NCBI GenBank assembly: GCA_964627605.1
Contig: CAZVGZ010000006.1
Location: 43,348 to 107,347 of the forward strand
Direction: 5' to 3'
Source: CAZVGZ01 sp964627605
GTDB lineage: Bacteria; Latescibacterota; MWCZ01; CAZVGZ01
Length of the DNA stretch: 64,000 nucleotides
The notes below the pieces were generated by a model. That model was not told the DNA's origin. It saw only the letters and a list, made by a program, of their open reading frames with translations, and made no database searches. The translations under genes and the position numbers were made by a program. The first letter of the stretch is position 1. Each line of letters begins with the position of its first letter. Below are positions 9,290-18,124 of this stretch, one piece after another.

Positions 9290-10089
9290 GGTGGGCAGCC
9301 GGAATCATGTTTCTCGCCATCGCCGCTCCCACCATTGCTGTAGCGTCGCTCCCTGATTCTGCTTTGGCATCCTACAACCTCGGCAACGTCAGCTACGCGG
9401 ACGGTGGATGGGATGAGGCGGTTGCCCTTTATGAATCCGCCATCAAGAACGGCGGTTCTGATCCAGCCCTCCACTACAACCTCGGCAACGCCCATTTCAA
9501 ACTCGGCGATTTGGGACGAGCTATCCTCAATTATGAGCGGGCATACCGGCTGAACCCGTCCGATCCCGACATATCGCACAATCTGGAGTTTGCAAGACAG
9601 TTCACCCAAGACAAGATCGAACTCACGTCCGAGCAACAGGCTTTTGAGTTCGTGCGGAGTATATTTGGGGCCGCCGACCCGAACGTGCTGCTGACCGTCG
9701 CTACTTGCTCGTATGTTGGCGTTTGCCTGCTGTTTGTGCTTTTTTTTGCTGGAGTGCAGCTGTCCCGGCGTTGGTGGCTGATGGTCGCCTGCCTGACGGT
9801 GGTTCTCGCTGTCACCGGGGGTGGAGTCGCAGCGGAGCGCTGGCTGTGGCAGGACGGATCATCTGCGGTCGTGTTGGCTGCCAAAACCGATGTGCGCTTC
9901 GCTCCAGACGAACACGCCGACGTGGGCTATGTGTTCCATGAGGGCTCCAAAGTTCTTTTGGACCGGCGGCTGGATGGGTGGGTGAGGGTGCGTTTGGGTG
10001 ACGGAAGAGGTGGATGGGTGAACCAGAGCGCTGTGGAGGTGATAGTGTCCACATACGGGATCGATACTGCGGAGCGGATAGCAGAATGA
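9286..10089 (+). CDS. batE: BatE-like TPR and SH3 membrane protein
   Basis: The protein (267 aa) has a signal peptide (1-20), two to three TPR units (about 22-95, with 'ALHYNLGNAHFKLGDLGRAI'), two membrane helices (about 135-185) and a bacterial SH3-like domain at the C-terminus (about 200-255, 'VRLGDGRGGWVNQSAVEV'). This order (TPR, two helices, SH3) is characteristic of BatE. It overlaps both neighbours by ATGA, so it is part of one translationally coupled series. Confidence 0.8.
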   Translation: MRWAAGIMFLAIAAPTIAVASLPDSALASYNLGNVSYADGGWDEAVALYESAIKNGGSDPALHYNLGNAHFKLGDLGRAILNYERAYRLNPSDPDISHNLEFARQFTQDKIELTSEQQAFEFVRSIFGAADPNVLLTVATCSYVGVCLLFVLFFAGVQLSRRWWLMVACLTVVLAVTGGGVAAERWLWQDGSSAVVLAAKTDVRFAPDEHADVGYVFHEGSKVLLDRRLDGWVRVRLGDGRGGWVNQSAVEVIVSTYGIDTAERIAE

Positions 10090-10979
10090 GACGTGTATTT
10101 CTACCGCTGATTCTCGGGTTGGCGTTCTTTTTGGCCACTAGCCACGGATATCTGCATCCCGACCATCTCGAACTGCTTAGGACCGCTACTGGCGAGCGCC
10201 TTGATGTTGCGATGGGACGAGCGATTCAACAACACAAAGCCGGTGAGTTGACCCCTGATAACATAGACTGGCTGTCGCGCTTAGCGCTTGGTCGCGCCCA
10301 GAAAGAGCCTGATGTTCGCGGTGGACTAATTACGTTTGTCGGGCAGCTTGGCCGATCTCAAGATGTTCCCAAGGTAATCCCTTTCCTGCGCGACCAGAAT
10401 GCCACTGTGCGAACACACGCTGGCCAGGCACTTGGCTGGATCGGCGATCCAAGCGCTTTAGCGGCGATAGAGAGCGCCCGAAACGCAGCGACTGACACCT
10501 CTGATCCGGCTGTAGCGCAGGAGCGCTGGATACTGACTTACGCGGTGGGCGCCCTCTCACTCAGGCGTGACCTAACCACCGGATCAGACACCCAAAACCT
10601 GGACCGGCTTAGGGATGTAGTGATGTCTGAGCCCCACTGGCTTATAAGGTCCGATGCGCTTCGCGTTCTCGCTGGCATCAAAAACAGAGCGGCGTGGAAC
10701 ATCTTTTTCGATTCGTCCAGCCGCTGGCACACCCCGGCAGCCTACCGCGATCACCTGGCGATGCAGTTCATGGCGCGCTATCAGTTGGACACTGGGGGCT
10801 GTACCCTAGCGCTATCGACCAGAAATGAAGAGGAGCAGCTTTTTGGTCTTGACATACTCGCAGAGATCGGTGAAATGTCCGAGATAGGCCAGTTGACTTC
10901 GATCATGTATACCGCCGAAAGCGAACTAGTAAGAGCCGCCGCCAAGCACGCACTTGAGCGCATTGTAGCTCGCCAGTAG
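10086..10979 (+). CDS. Secreted HEAT-repeat protein
   Basis: The protein (297 aa from ATG 10086) has a signal peptide (MRRVFLPLILGLAFFLATS) and then alpha-helical repeats of the HEAT/PBS-lyase type, clearest at about 90-125 ('VIPFLRDQNATVRTHAGQAL') and at the C-terminus ('VRAAAKHALERI'). The ATG overlaps the BatE stop. HEAT proteins are scaffolds, so it could be an extra periplasmic part of the Bat assembly, but this gene is not a standard Bat member. A longer frame opening at 10014 lies inside BatE and is unlikely. Confidence 0.65.
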   Translation: MRRVFLPLILGLAFFLATSHGYLHPDHLELLRTATGERLDVAMGRAIQQHKAGELTPDNIDWLSRLALGRAQKEPDVRGGLITFVGQLGRSQDVPKVIPFLRDQNATVRTHAGQALGWIGDPSALAAIESARNAATDTSDPAVAQERWILTYAVGALSLRRDLTTGSDTQNLDRLRDVVMSEPHWLIRSDALRVLAGIKNRAAWNIFFDSSSRWHTPAAYRDHLAMQFMARYQLDTGGCTLALSTRNEEEQLFGLDILAEIGEMSEIGQLTSIMYTAESELVRAAAKHALERIVARQ

Positions 10980-11029
10980 CCTCTACCCGGTCCTGAGTGT
11001 TACCGACCTCAAAGGAGCGTTTCCTCTCA

Positions 11030-12013
11030 ATGGATTTAGACGTGACAGTTCCTGGGATCGGCACCATTCCTGGCGGATCCGGCCTGATACCGCTTACAGA
11101 GAGCAGCGACGGCCGCTTTTCTGCCGGGACAGACGGCGTACAAGCGATAGTCGCCACTGGCGACCGCAAAGTGGAGTTCGTCGCTTTTGAGAACCACACG
11201 CTTGCGCATGTGACCTCAGCCATGGGTTACCCAGCCTATTATCCGGTGCACTCTGTGAGGCTGGACGCCCCCGTCAAAGCTGTCCTGATGGACCTTGATG
11301 GCACCAGCGTCCGCAGCGAGGAGTTCTGGGTCTGGATCATCGAACAGACCACAGCCAGTCTCTTGGGCGATCCGTCCTTCAGCCTAGAACAGTCAGACCT
11401 CCCCCATGTCTCCGGTCACAGCGTTTTGGAGCACCTGTCCTACTGCATCGACAAATACTGCCCAGAGCGCAGTGTGGAAGACGCCCGCGACTTCTATTTT
11501 GAGCATACGCATCGGGAGATGGCGGCGATCATGGACGGCGGTGGACACCAAGGTGCATTTACGCCGACCGAGGGGCTAAAGGAGTTTCTCTTGGAGCTAA
11601 AAAGCCGGGACATCAAAATAGGCCTTGTCACCTCCGGGCTGTATGAGAAAGCCTATCCTGAAATTCTGTCTGCATTCCGAACCCTGGACATGGGCGATCC
11701 TGGTGAGGTCTACGACGCTATTATCACCGCTGGCTTTCCCCTTCGCAAAGGCACCGCAGGCACCCTGGGCGAGATGTCCTCCAAACCACACCCGTGGCTC
11801 TACGCCGAAGTCGTCCGCGTGGGATTGGGCATCCCGGTTGACGAGCGTCATCACATCATAGGGATCGAGGACAGCGGCGCGGGTATAGTCTCCATCCGTT
11901 TGGCCGGATTCACCGCTATCGGCTTTGATGGTGGCAACATCATCCAGAGCGGTACCAAACCGCTCTGCAACCACTACACCTCGGATTTTGCTGAGATTCT
12001 TTCGCTGCTCTGA
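11030..12013 (+). CDS. HAD-superfamily hydrolase with an N-terminal extension
   Basis: The 327-aa protein contains a full HAD phosphatase core: motif I D88-L-D-G-T, motif II 'LVTSGLYEKA', a Lys motif in 'SSKPHPWLYAEV' and motif IV 'IGIEDSGAGI'. The helical cap between motifs I and II is like beta-phosphoglucomutase and phosphoglycolate phosphatases. The first 82 residues are not part of a usual HAD and look like a small beta domain. AAAGGAG lies 12 nt before ATG 11030. The substrate cannot be read from the sequence. It starts 50 nt after the HEAT gene, so it may be the end of the same transcript. Confidence 0.75.
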   Translation: MDLDVTVPGIGTIPGGSGLIPLTESSDGRFSAGTDGVQAIVATGDRKVEFVAFENHTLAHVTSAMGYPAYYPVHSVRLDAPVKAVLMDLDGTSVRSEEFWVWIIEQTTASLLGDPSFSLEQSDLPHVSGHSVLEHLSYCIDKYCPERSVEDARDFYFEHTHREMAAIMDGGGHQGAFTPTEGLKEFLLELKSRDIKIGLVTSGLYEKAYPEILSAFRTLDMGDPGEVYDAIITAGFPLRKGTAGTLGEMSSKPHPWLYAEVVRVGLGIPVDERHHIIGIEDSGAGIVSIRLAGFTAIGFDGGNIIQSGTKPLCNHYTSDFAEILSLL

Positions 12014-12043
12014 CTACCGCAATTGGATGTGCGGAGCGGTCTG

Positions 12044-13225
12044 CTAAATACTGTGCGAGCGCAGATACTTTTCAGCGACATTCATGAGAAGCTCGACGCC
12101 GATTGGCAGCGCCCCTTCGTCGATGTCGAACCTGGGGTTGTGGTGTCCGAACATAAGCCCCTTGGACTCGTTGCGCGATCCTACAAAAGCGAAGCAGCCA
12201 GGCACGTTCTTTAGAAAAAACCCAAAATCCTCACCTCCCATCGTCGGCACTTCACGCTCTGGAACAACAAAAGCTTCCCTCACTACCTCTACAGCAGACT
12301 CCCTCACCAGCGCCGCCATTTTGGGATCGTTGACTGTTGGAGGCACCATCCTGTCGTAAGTCCACTCAAACGCAGCGCCGAACGTCTTGCATATCCCGTT
12401 CACTGTGGACTCCACCATCCCCGGCAGCGCCTCCCACGCCTCATCGTCAAACGACCGAACTGTGCCCTCTAAGACCGCCTCTTCAGGGATAATATTATAC
12501 CCCGTTCCAGCGTGGATGCTCGCGACTGTGACGACAGCCGGGTGCAGAGGACTGATCCGTCGGCTGACCACGGTCTGAAGCGCCGTGACGATGTGAGATG
12601 CTACCACCACCGCATCAATAGTGTCGTGGGGTATCGCCGCATGACCGCCTCTGCCTTTGATTACCGCACGAAAAAGGTCCACCGCCGCCATCTGGGGGCC
12701 CTCTGTGACCCCGATCGTCCCGACAGGCTGCTCATTCCAGAGATGAACACCGAACGCCGCGTCAACTTTGGGGTTCTCCAGAACGCCGTCAGCTATCATC
12801 TCCTCCGCGCCTTGCCCGCTCTCTTCAGCAGGCTGAAACACCCATTTTATTCGCCCTGGCAGCTCTTTCTGACGCATAATTTTGGCAGCGATGAGAGCCA
12901 TCGACGTATGCCCGTCATGGCCGCACGCGTGCATCAAACCATCGGTATCGGAGCGGTAGGAGGTTTCTGAGAGTTCGTGGATCGGCAGCGCGTCCATGTC
13001 CGCCCTTAGCAGAACTGTCGGACCATCGGCCTCTGGGGTCATGGCAACCACACCTGTCCTCGCTACCCCCGTGGTCACTTCGTAGCCCCATCCCTTAAGC
13101 TTGTCGGCTACCATCGCCGCTGTGCGCTCCTCTTCAAACGCCAGCTCAGGGTGTTGGTGGAGATCGCGGCGAACCTCTATCAGTTCGCGTCGATCTTCGG
13201 CGGACAAGCTATGCTGATTCATCAT
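12044..13225 (-). CDS. M20 family amidohydrolase (N-acyl amino acid/hippurate hydrolase type)
   Basis: The protein (393 aa) has the M20D metallopeptidase signature motifs: 'DLHQHPELAFEE' near the N-terminus, 'LRADMDALPI', 'HACGHDGHTSM' with zinc-binding His and Asp, and a C-terminal 'GGEDFGFF'. Family members remove acyl groups from amino acids, or act on hippurate or indole-acetyl conjugates, using two metal ions in the cytoplasm. GAGGAT precedes tandem start codons ATG 13225 and 13222. It lies 48 nt downstream of the sigma-methyltransferase gene on the same strand and may be cotranscribed with it. Confidence 0.88.
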   Translation of the reverse strand: MMNQHSLSAEDRRELIEVRRDLHQHPELAFEEERTAAMVADKLKGWGYEVTTGVARTGVVAMTPEADGPTVLLRADMDALPIHELSETSYRSDTDGLMHACGHDGHTSMALIAAKIMRQKELPGRIKWVFQPAEESGQGAEEMIADGVLENPKVDAAFGVHLWNEQPVGTIGVTEGPQMAAVDLFRAVIKGRGGHAAIPHDTIDAVVVASHIVTALQTVVSRRISPLHPAVVTVASIHAGTGYNIIPEEAVLEGTVRSFDDEAWEALPGMVESTVNGICKTFGAAFEWTYDRMVPPTVNDPKMAALVRESAVEVVREAFVVPEREVPTMGGEDFGFFLKNVPGCFAFVGSRNESKGLMFGHHNPRFDIDEGALPIGVELLMNVAEKYLRSHSI

Positions 13226-13273
13226 ATATCCTCAAGATGAATTTGAAATACCGATTCTAATGGGGTTAGTCTA

Positions 13274-14479
13274 TCACTTAGGTCGACGACCGGCACCGAC
13301 CAGCACGGACGAGCCTTTGGGGCCGATTTTGATCTCTTCGACATCGACCCCTGTCAACCCAGCCTCCCGCATCCATCCACCTACCTGCTTAGGCGACAGG
13401 CCCGCCCTAACACTCTCATCACCACCGCTATGCGCTGTCTTCACAATATCAGCCACTATAAGCCGTCCACCGGTTTTGAGTGTTCGCGCCATCTCAGCGA
13501 CTGCACGACCTGGTTCCAACAGATGTCTTAGCACGAGCGAGCAGAAAGCAGCGTCGATCAGACCGCCTTTGACAGGTAGATCAAGCACATCCCCAAACTC
13601 CATTACGACATTGCGCCGTGAACTCGACTCCGCACGTTTCCGAGCGATTTTGAGCATCGGCTCAGACCTGTCAAGCCCGATTACCCGTCTGACTATCGGT
13701 GCCAAATGAAGAGCTATGGAGCCTGTGCCGGTACCTGCGTCCAGCGCCGACATCCCTGGTTTGAGCCCCGCCCTGGCCAGCAGGTTCTCCTCAAACTTCG
13801 GCGGAACGACCCCTTGTCGCAGCTCATCCCATTTTAGCGCTATGTCGTCAAACCTGCGCTCTGTGCGTCCAATCAGATCGGCTGCGAGGTCGTCAGGTGG
13901 ATCGAACGGATCGATGTGCATCAGCAGGTCATCAACGTTTTCGTCTTCAGCTATCCCCCTCAACCACAGAGGTGCCAAACGAAGGCGATACTGCCTCCTG
14001 AATCCGGCTCTGGCCCGTGACAAAAGGGATGTGACCGCCGCCTCGCTGACCCCCAGACTCTCTCCAGCCTGAACGTATGAACACCCATCCACATCGCAGA
14101 GGACAATCACATCGCGGTGCCTGTCTGGTAGGGCGCTCAACGCCTCGGAAATCCGAAGCCCGTCGGAGATAAGCCCGGTCTCTTCGTCCGGCCCCGGCTC
14201 TCTAGAATGCGGCTCGACATCGCCAAGCTCCACACGCGCCCTAAACCTCACCTCACCGCTTTTTACGTAGTTGATCGCCAGGTTTCGCGCCACCGTCGAG
14301 AGCCAGCCGCCGACATTTGGAGTGTCCCCTAAACTCCCCCAGTTCTCTGCGAGCTTGGTCCAGGCGTCTTGCACCAGATCGTTGGTTGTCTCCCTATCGC
14401 GTACAATCGGCTGCACCACACCTCTCATCTGAGATGAAAGTCTGGCGTGCTCCTGATTGGATATGACGAGTTTGGCCAT
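13274..14479 (-). CDS. ECF sigma factor fused to a SAM-dependent methyltransferase
   Basis: This single 401-aa frame joins two proteins. Residues 15-80 match sigma-70 region 2 ('NDLVQDAWTKL', 'GGWLSTVARNLAINYVK') and residues 112-165 match region 4 ('ALPDRHRDVIVLCDVDG', 'GVSEAAVTSLLSRARAGFR'), together an ECF sigma factor. After a linker (170-205), residues 210-400 form a class I methyltransferase like UbiE/ArsM: 'FDDIALKWDEL', motif I D247-A-G-T-G-T-G, acidic motif II 'VIGLD', and 'FCSLVLRHLLEPG'. ATG 14479 follows AAGAGTGAC; an upstream codon at 14569 adds 30 unlikely residues. No anti-sigma gene is adjacent, so the methyltransferase part may regulate sigma activity. Each domain assignment is strong; the regulatory idea is inference. 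Confidence 0.85.
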   Translation of the reverse strand: MAKLVISNQEHARLSSQMRGVVQPIVRDRETTNDLVQDAWTKLAENWGSLGDTPNVGGWLSTVARNLAINYVKSGEVRFRARVELGDVEPHSREPGPDEETGLISDGLRISEALSALPDRHRDVIVLCDVDGCSYVQAGESLGVSEAAVTSLLSRARAGFRRQYRLRLAPLWLRGIAEDENVDDLLMHIDPFDPPDDLAADLIGRTERRFDDIALKWDELRQGVVPPKFEENLLARAGLKPGMSALDAGTGTGSIALHLAPIVRRVIGLDRSEPMLKIARKRAESSSRRNVVMEFGDVLDLPVKGGLIDAAFCSLVLRHLLEPGRAVAEMARTLKTGGRLIVADIVKTAHSGGDESVRAGLSPKQVGGWMREAGLTGVDVEEIKIGPKGSSVLVGAGRRPK

Positions 14480-14699
14480 GTCACTCTTACGATCGGTTGC
14501 GTTTATCTGGCACGGAGCGGTACGTTCTGTCAGGCAGAAAGCCCGCACACAAAAATACGTGTGCGTCAAGCCCTAGGCGCTATCCGACGCGACGTGGGGC
14601 GACTTGGGGGCTGTTTTCCTCAGCAAGAATGTGCTCTATCTGTGTAGTCTTACCGGAGTGTTAGCAAACCTGAAACAGTCGAGACGGCAGAACCTGTCT

Positions 14700-14984
14700 A
14701 TGTCAGATCAAAATGTCGTGTCAACAGAGTCCCCAACTGAGAGCAACTGGTGGGAATGGGTGATAATATTGGCGGCGATCGGTTCCTTGTGGCCCACCGT
14801 GCTTAGGTGGGAACACTGGGCGTGGGATGTTGTCCAGCTCGTTTTCTTGGGGTTGATGTTGTGGGTGTTTATGCGTCGTCTGCGCAGAGTGAAAGGCCTA
14901 AAGCGCTATTCGGACACCGAAGCTCAAGCGATGCTGCCCCCTGGAATACCCCCTCCAAAAAAGCGACCTAACCGCAAACAGTAA
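14700..14984 (+). CDS. Small membrane protein, unknown
   Basis: A 94-aa frame from ATG 14700 has two hydrophobic segments (about 20-36 and 44-60, 'VVQLVFLGLMLWVFMRRL') and a basic, proline-rich tail. It is divergent from the sigma-methyltransferase gene. I do not recognise a family. Hydropathy and the charged tail suggest a real inner-membrane protein; coding is likely but not certain. An upstream in-frame start (14604) would add 32 residues with no support. Confidence 0.5.
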   Translation: MSDQNVVSTESPTESNWWEWVIILAAIGSLWPTVLRWEHWAWDVVQLVFLGLMLWVFMRRLRRVKGLKRYSDTEAQAMLPPGIPPPKKRPNRKQ

Positions 14985-15075
14985 GAACTGACCGCCCGCG
15001 CTAGGCTCAGGGCCGTCTTGGCCCCACATCCTGCGCGAACCTCGACTTGACTCGCCTAAGAAAAATACAACGACA

Positions 15076-17196
15076 ATGTTCGGTGTATCAGATATCCAGA
15101 TAGAGACCAGCCCATGGACGCCGCTCTGGCTGCTGGCAGGGGCGGTGTTAGTTTGGATGTCGTGGCGTCTCTACCGAGCCACCATTCCTCCCGTGCGACC
15201 TCTCTACAAGAACCTGTTGGCGTCGCTGCGAACTCTCGCGATTGTCGGCATTACCACAGCTCTTTGCCAGCCGGTCATTCATCTGGTGCATGAGAGGACC
15301 CGGCCAGCCCGCGCACACATTCTGCTCGATCAGTCCCACAGTATGAGCGTTACCGACGCGTTGGGAGCACGAGATGAGATCGTGCGTTCATTTGTTGACG
15401 GTCAAGGCGTTTTGGATCTCGCAGATCGGGCAGATGTAAGTTGGTTTGGATTCGGGATTTCGAGCGGGCCTATCGATCCAGACACCGCTGAGTTCGATGA
15501 TGTCGGCACCGCTATCGGGGCAGCGATAGTCAACCAACGACGTCGCACGGTACCTCCTGAGCGTCTAATAGTCGTCAGCGACGGTGCCAATACGTCAGGG
15601 CCCGACCCCATCGAAGCCGCAGCGGCGCTTGGCGCTCCTGTGGACGTGGTGGCGGTGGGAGACGACAAGGAGCCGCCTGACTTGAGGATCGGCACCGTTA
15701 GAAGCCCAGAGATCGCTGTAGCCGGGGAGCCATTCGATCTTGAGGTCACCATCAGCAACGGCTCTGTGGACCGCCGACGTGGACGGCTCTCAGTGATGCG
15801 CGAAGGTTCGGCAATATCAGACAGAAAGATTTCGCTTCCCCGATCTGGGCAAAAGAAGATCGAACGGGTGAGTATCACATTGCCCAAGCCCGGCACGGCG
15901 AGGTTGGAGGTACTGCTGGACCCGGCCCCCCAAGAGGTCACCACACAGAACAACAGATGGTCCACCAACATCGAAGTCATGTCGGGGCGCACAAAGGTAG
16001 CTGTGATTGCGGACGCGCCCAGCGCCGATGTCGGATGGTTGATGCGCCGCCTTACTAAGAGGGACCGAACCTCAGTCAGGTTGTGGCTCGTGCCGCAAAA
16101 AGGTCGCTTTGACCCCGTCAACCCGTTTTCCACCGACTCGCTTGATGCCCAGGACATTGTGGTGCTGATGGGCGTAGGTGCCGACGTCCTGACGTCCAAC
16201 GTATCCGACAACCTGCTGCGATATCTCAAAAACGGCGGCGCGGTTCTTATGGTAACCGGTATCCGCACCCCGCCGAAAAGCGGCCCATTCGCTGATGTTC
16301 TCCCGCTCCATGTCCGCCCCGCAAAATACCGCGTAGGAGAGGTTGCCCCGATGCTCTCAACCGCAGGGCTGATCCACCCTATTTTCGCCGATGACCTTTC
16401 GCTCGGTGTTTGGGCCAGCCTCTGGACCGATCTGCCGCCGCTACTCTCCAGTATGACGGGGATGGTCGCCAAACCCAAAGGCGTAGTGCTACTGGAACAT
16501 CGCGGTGAACCTCTCGCTGCAGCAGGGAGGATCGGGCGTGGTAAGATCGTTTTGGCAGGTATCTCCACGTTTTGGCGCTGGGACATGCTCTCCAAAGGCA
16601 ACAACGAGGTAGTGGAGGTTGCGTGGGGGTTTTGGGGCAATCTGATCCGCTGGTTGGCAGTTCCGACGAACCTCAAGAGGGTTCGCATTCGCCCTGATAA
16701 AAGAGATATTAGGCTTGGAGAGACTGTCGGGTTCGATATTCAGGTCTACGACGAAGCGTTCTCCCCGCTGGATGGTGCCGATGTCACCGTCAATATCGGC
16801 GGGCAGGAGATTACAGCGAGAGCTGGCGGTCGCGGCCACTACCGAGTGTCGGTCTCAGCCTACGAGTCAGGCAACCGGAAAGCCGTTGCCACAGCGCAGT
16901 TCGGCGACAAGCAGATAGGCGAGGGCGTCTCTGTCTACTCCGTCAGCCCCTACGGCGTTGAACAGAGCGAGACTCGTCAACGCCGGGAGCTTTTGGAGGC
17001 GATCGCCGAACGCTCTGGCGGCAGCTATGCCACAATCGCAAATTCGGACAGTCTGCTCGCGTCCATCGACCTTTCGCCGATACTCGAAAAAATCCGACGA
17101 GAGATTGATCCAGGTCGCAGCGGCTGGCTACTGGCGGGAATCCTATGTCTACTAGCGTCGGAATGGGCTTTGCGAAAATATTTTGGCATGTCCTGA
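15076..17196 (+). CDS. Large VWA membrane protein (BatA-like, with GATase-like fold)
   Basis: The protein (706 aa) starts with two membrane helices (about 13-32, 48-66), then a VWA domain with MIDAS motif D-Q-S-H-S near residue 90 and 'VVSDGANTSGPD'. Next come Ig-like sandwich segments, a Rossmann-like region of glutamine-amidotransferase type (about 300-500, 'LLRYLKNGGAVLMVTG'), another beta domain and a C-terminal helix ('GWLLAGILCLLASEWAL'). Such proteins are common near MoxR/DUF58 and Bat genes in Planctomycetes and FCB bacteria. Here it is alone, 4 kb after the Bat run. No clear ribosome site precedes ATG 15076. Function unknown. Confidence 0.75.
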   Translation: MFGVSDIQIETSPWTPLWLLAGAVLVWMSWRLYRATIPPVRPLYKNLLASLRTLAIVGITTALCQPVIHLVHERTRPARAHILLDQSHSMSVTDALGARDEIVRSFVDGQGVLDLADRADVSWFGFGISSGPIDPDTAEFDDVGTAIGAAIVNQRRRTVPPERLIVVSDGANTSGPDPIEAAAALGAPVDVVAVGDDKEPPDLRIGTVRSPEIAVAGEPFDLEVTISNGSVDRRRGRLSVMREGSAISDRKISLPRSGQKKIERVSITLPKPGTARLEVLLDPAPQEVTTQNNRWSTNIEVMSGRTKVAVIADAPSADVGWLMRRLTKRDRTSVRLWLVPQKGRFDPVNPFSTDSLDAQDIVVLMGVGADVLTSNVSDNLLRYLKNGGAVLMVTGIRTPPKSGPFADVLPLHVRPAKYRVGEVAPMLSTAGLIHPIFADDLSLGVWASLWTDLPPLLSSMTGMVAKPKGVVLLEHRGEPLAAAGRIGRGKIVLAGISTFWRWDMLSKGNNEVVEVAWGFWGNLIRWLAVPTNLKRVRIRPDKRDIRLGETVGFDIQVYDEAFSPLDGADVTVNIGGQEITARAGGRGHYRVSVSAYESGNRKAVATAQFGDKQIGEGVSVYSVSPYGVEQSETRQRRELLEAIAERSGGSYATIANSDSLLASIDLSPILEKIRREIDPGRSGWLLAGILCLLASEWALRKYFGMS

Positions 17197-18056
17197 TAGC
17201 CCTGTCGCTGACAGCAGGTTACGCTGTAGCGCAGATCGTAATTTCAGAGATTATGTACGATTCACCAGGCGATGGGAAACAGCCCGAATACCTGGAGATC
17301 GCGAACATCGGGGTTGAGCCTATAGATGTCGGCGGATGGAAGATAACCGACGGCTCATCCACCGACGAGGTGATCGCTGACACCCAAGGGACGGTTATAG
17401 ACGCTAGCCAATATGGCCTGATCCTCGATCCAGACTATTTTGGTGGGGACAGAGCATACGACCCGCTTCCATCAGGCGCGGTGATACTTACTATCACCTC
17501 AAAAGGCTTTGGTCGCGGCACCTTCGCGAACTCCACCGCCAGAATCATCAGCATCATCAAGCCTGATAGCACGGTGGTGGGCAGTGTGTTATATCCTTTA
17601 GGAAACACTCCAGGGCACTCCACAGAGCGGATCGCACTGGACCAACCGTTTAGAAGAGGCAACTGGCAGCAATCAAAAGACCTCGGCGGCACTCCGGGAC
17701 TACCGAACAGCTCGCCGACCAGCGTGATCCCACCGGTAATGATCCCCGAACCCAACGTGCCGGTCAAACTGACGGTCTCGCCCTCTCCAGCAGTTGGGCC
17801 TGTGACCATCTCCTATCAAATTCCAGCCTACGCAGCGACAGTAAGCGTGACGCTCTTCGCGCAAAACGGGCGCACTGTGCGCAGATTGGCGCATGGTCGC
17901 GCACTTTCCGGCGCAGACAATCTCATTTGGGATACGTTGGATGACAGAGGCAGGTCGGTCCCGACGGGCAGATATATCGTCCATCTGTCCGCTGTAAGCC
18001 CAGATGATCACATTCATCAAGCGATCACGACCGCCGCAGTTGCCCGACATCGGTAG
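17145..18056 (+). CDS. Secreted lamin-tail domain protein with FlgD-like C-terminus
   Basis: The protein (303 aa) has a signal peptide (core AKIFWHVLIALSLTAGYAVA). A lamin-tail domain follows ('IVISEIMYDSPGDGKQPEYL', about 30-150), known for cell-surface or DNA/sugar-binding roles in secreted bacterial proteins. The last 85 residues resemble FlgD Ig-like / sorting-type domains ('YQIPAYAATVSVTLFAQNGR', 'LIWDTLDDRGRSVPTGRYI'). The start overlaps the end of the VWA gene by 52 nt from ATG 17145; ATG 17163 is an equally good start with less overlap. The two genes are probably cotranscribed. Confidence 0.75.
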   Translation: MSTSVGMGFAKIFWHVLIALSLTAGYAVAQIVISEIMYDSPGDGKQPEYLEIANIGVEPIDVGGWKITDGSSTDEVIADTQGTVIDASQYGLILDPDYFGGDRAYDPLPSGAVILTITSKGFGRGTFANSTARIISIIKPDSTVVGSVLYPLGNTPGHSTERIALDQPFRRGNWQQSKDLGGTPGLPNSSPTSVIPPVMIPEPNVPVKLTVSPSPAVGPVTISYQIPAYAATVSVTLFAQNGRTVRRLAHGRALSGADNLIWDTLDDRGRSVPTGRYIVHLSAVSPDDHIHQAITTAAVARHR

Positions 18057-18124
18057 TTTGGCCGGGTTATTGCGTATTTTCTGCTGTGTTGGTCGATAGA
18101 GTTCCGAACAGAGGAAAAAAGCAG

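Noticed and set aside
15402..16688. 428-codon open frame on the minus strand
   Set aside because: It lies fully inside the 706-aa VWA gene, is Ser/Arg/Pro-rich with no domain pattern, and is an antisense shadow of codon usage.
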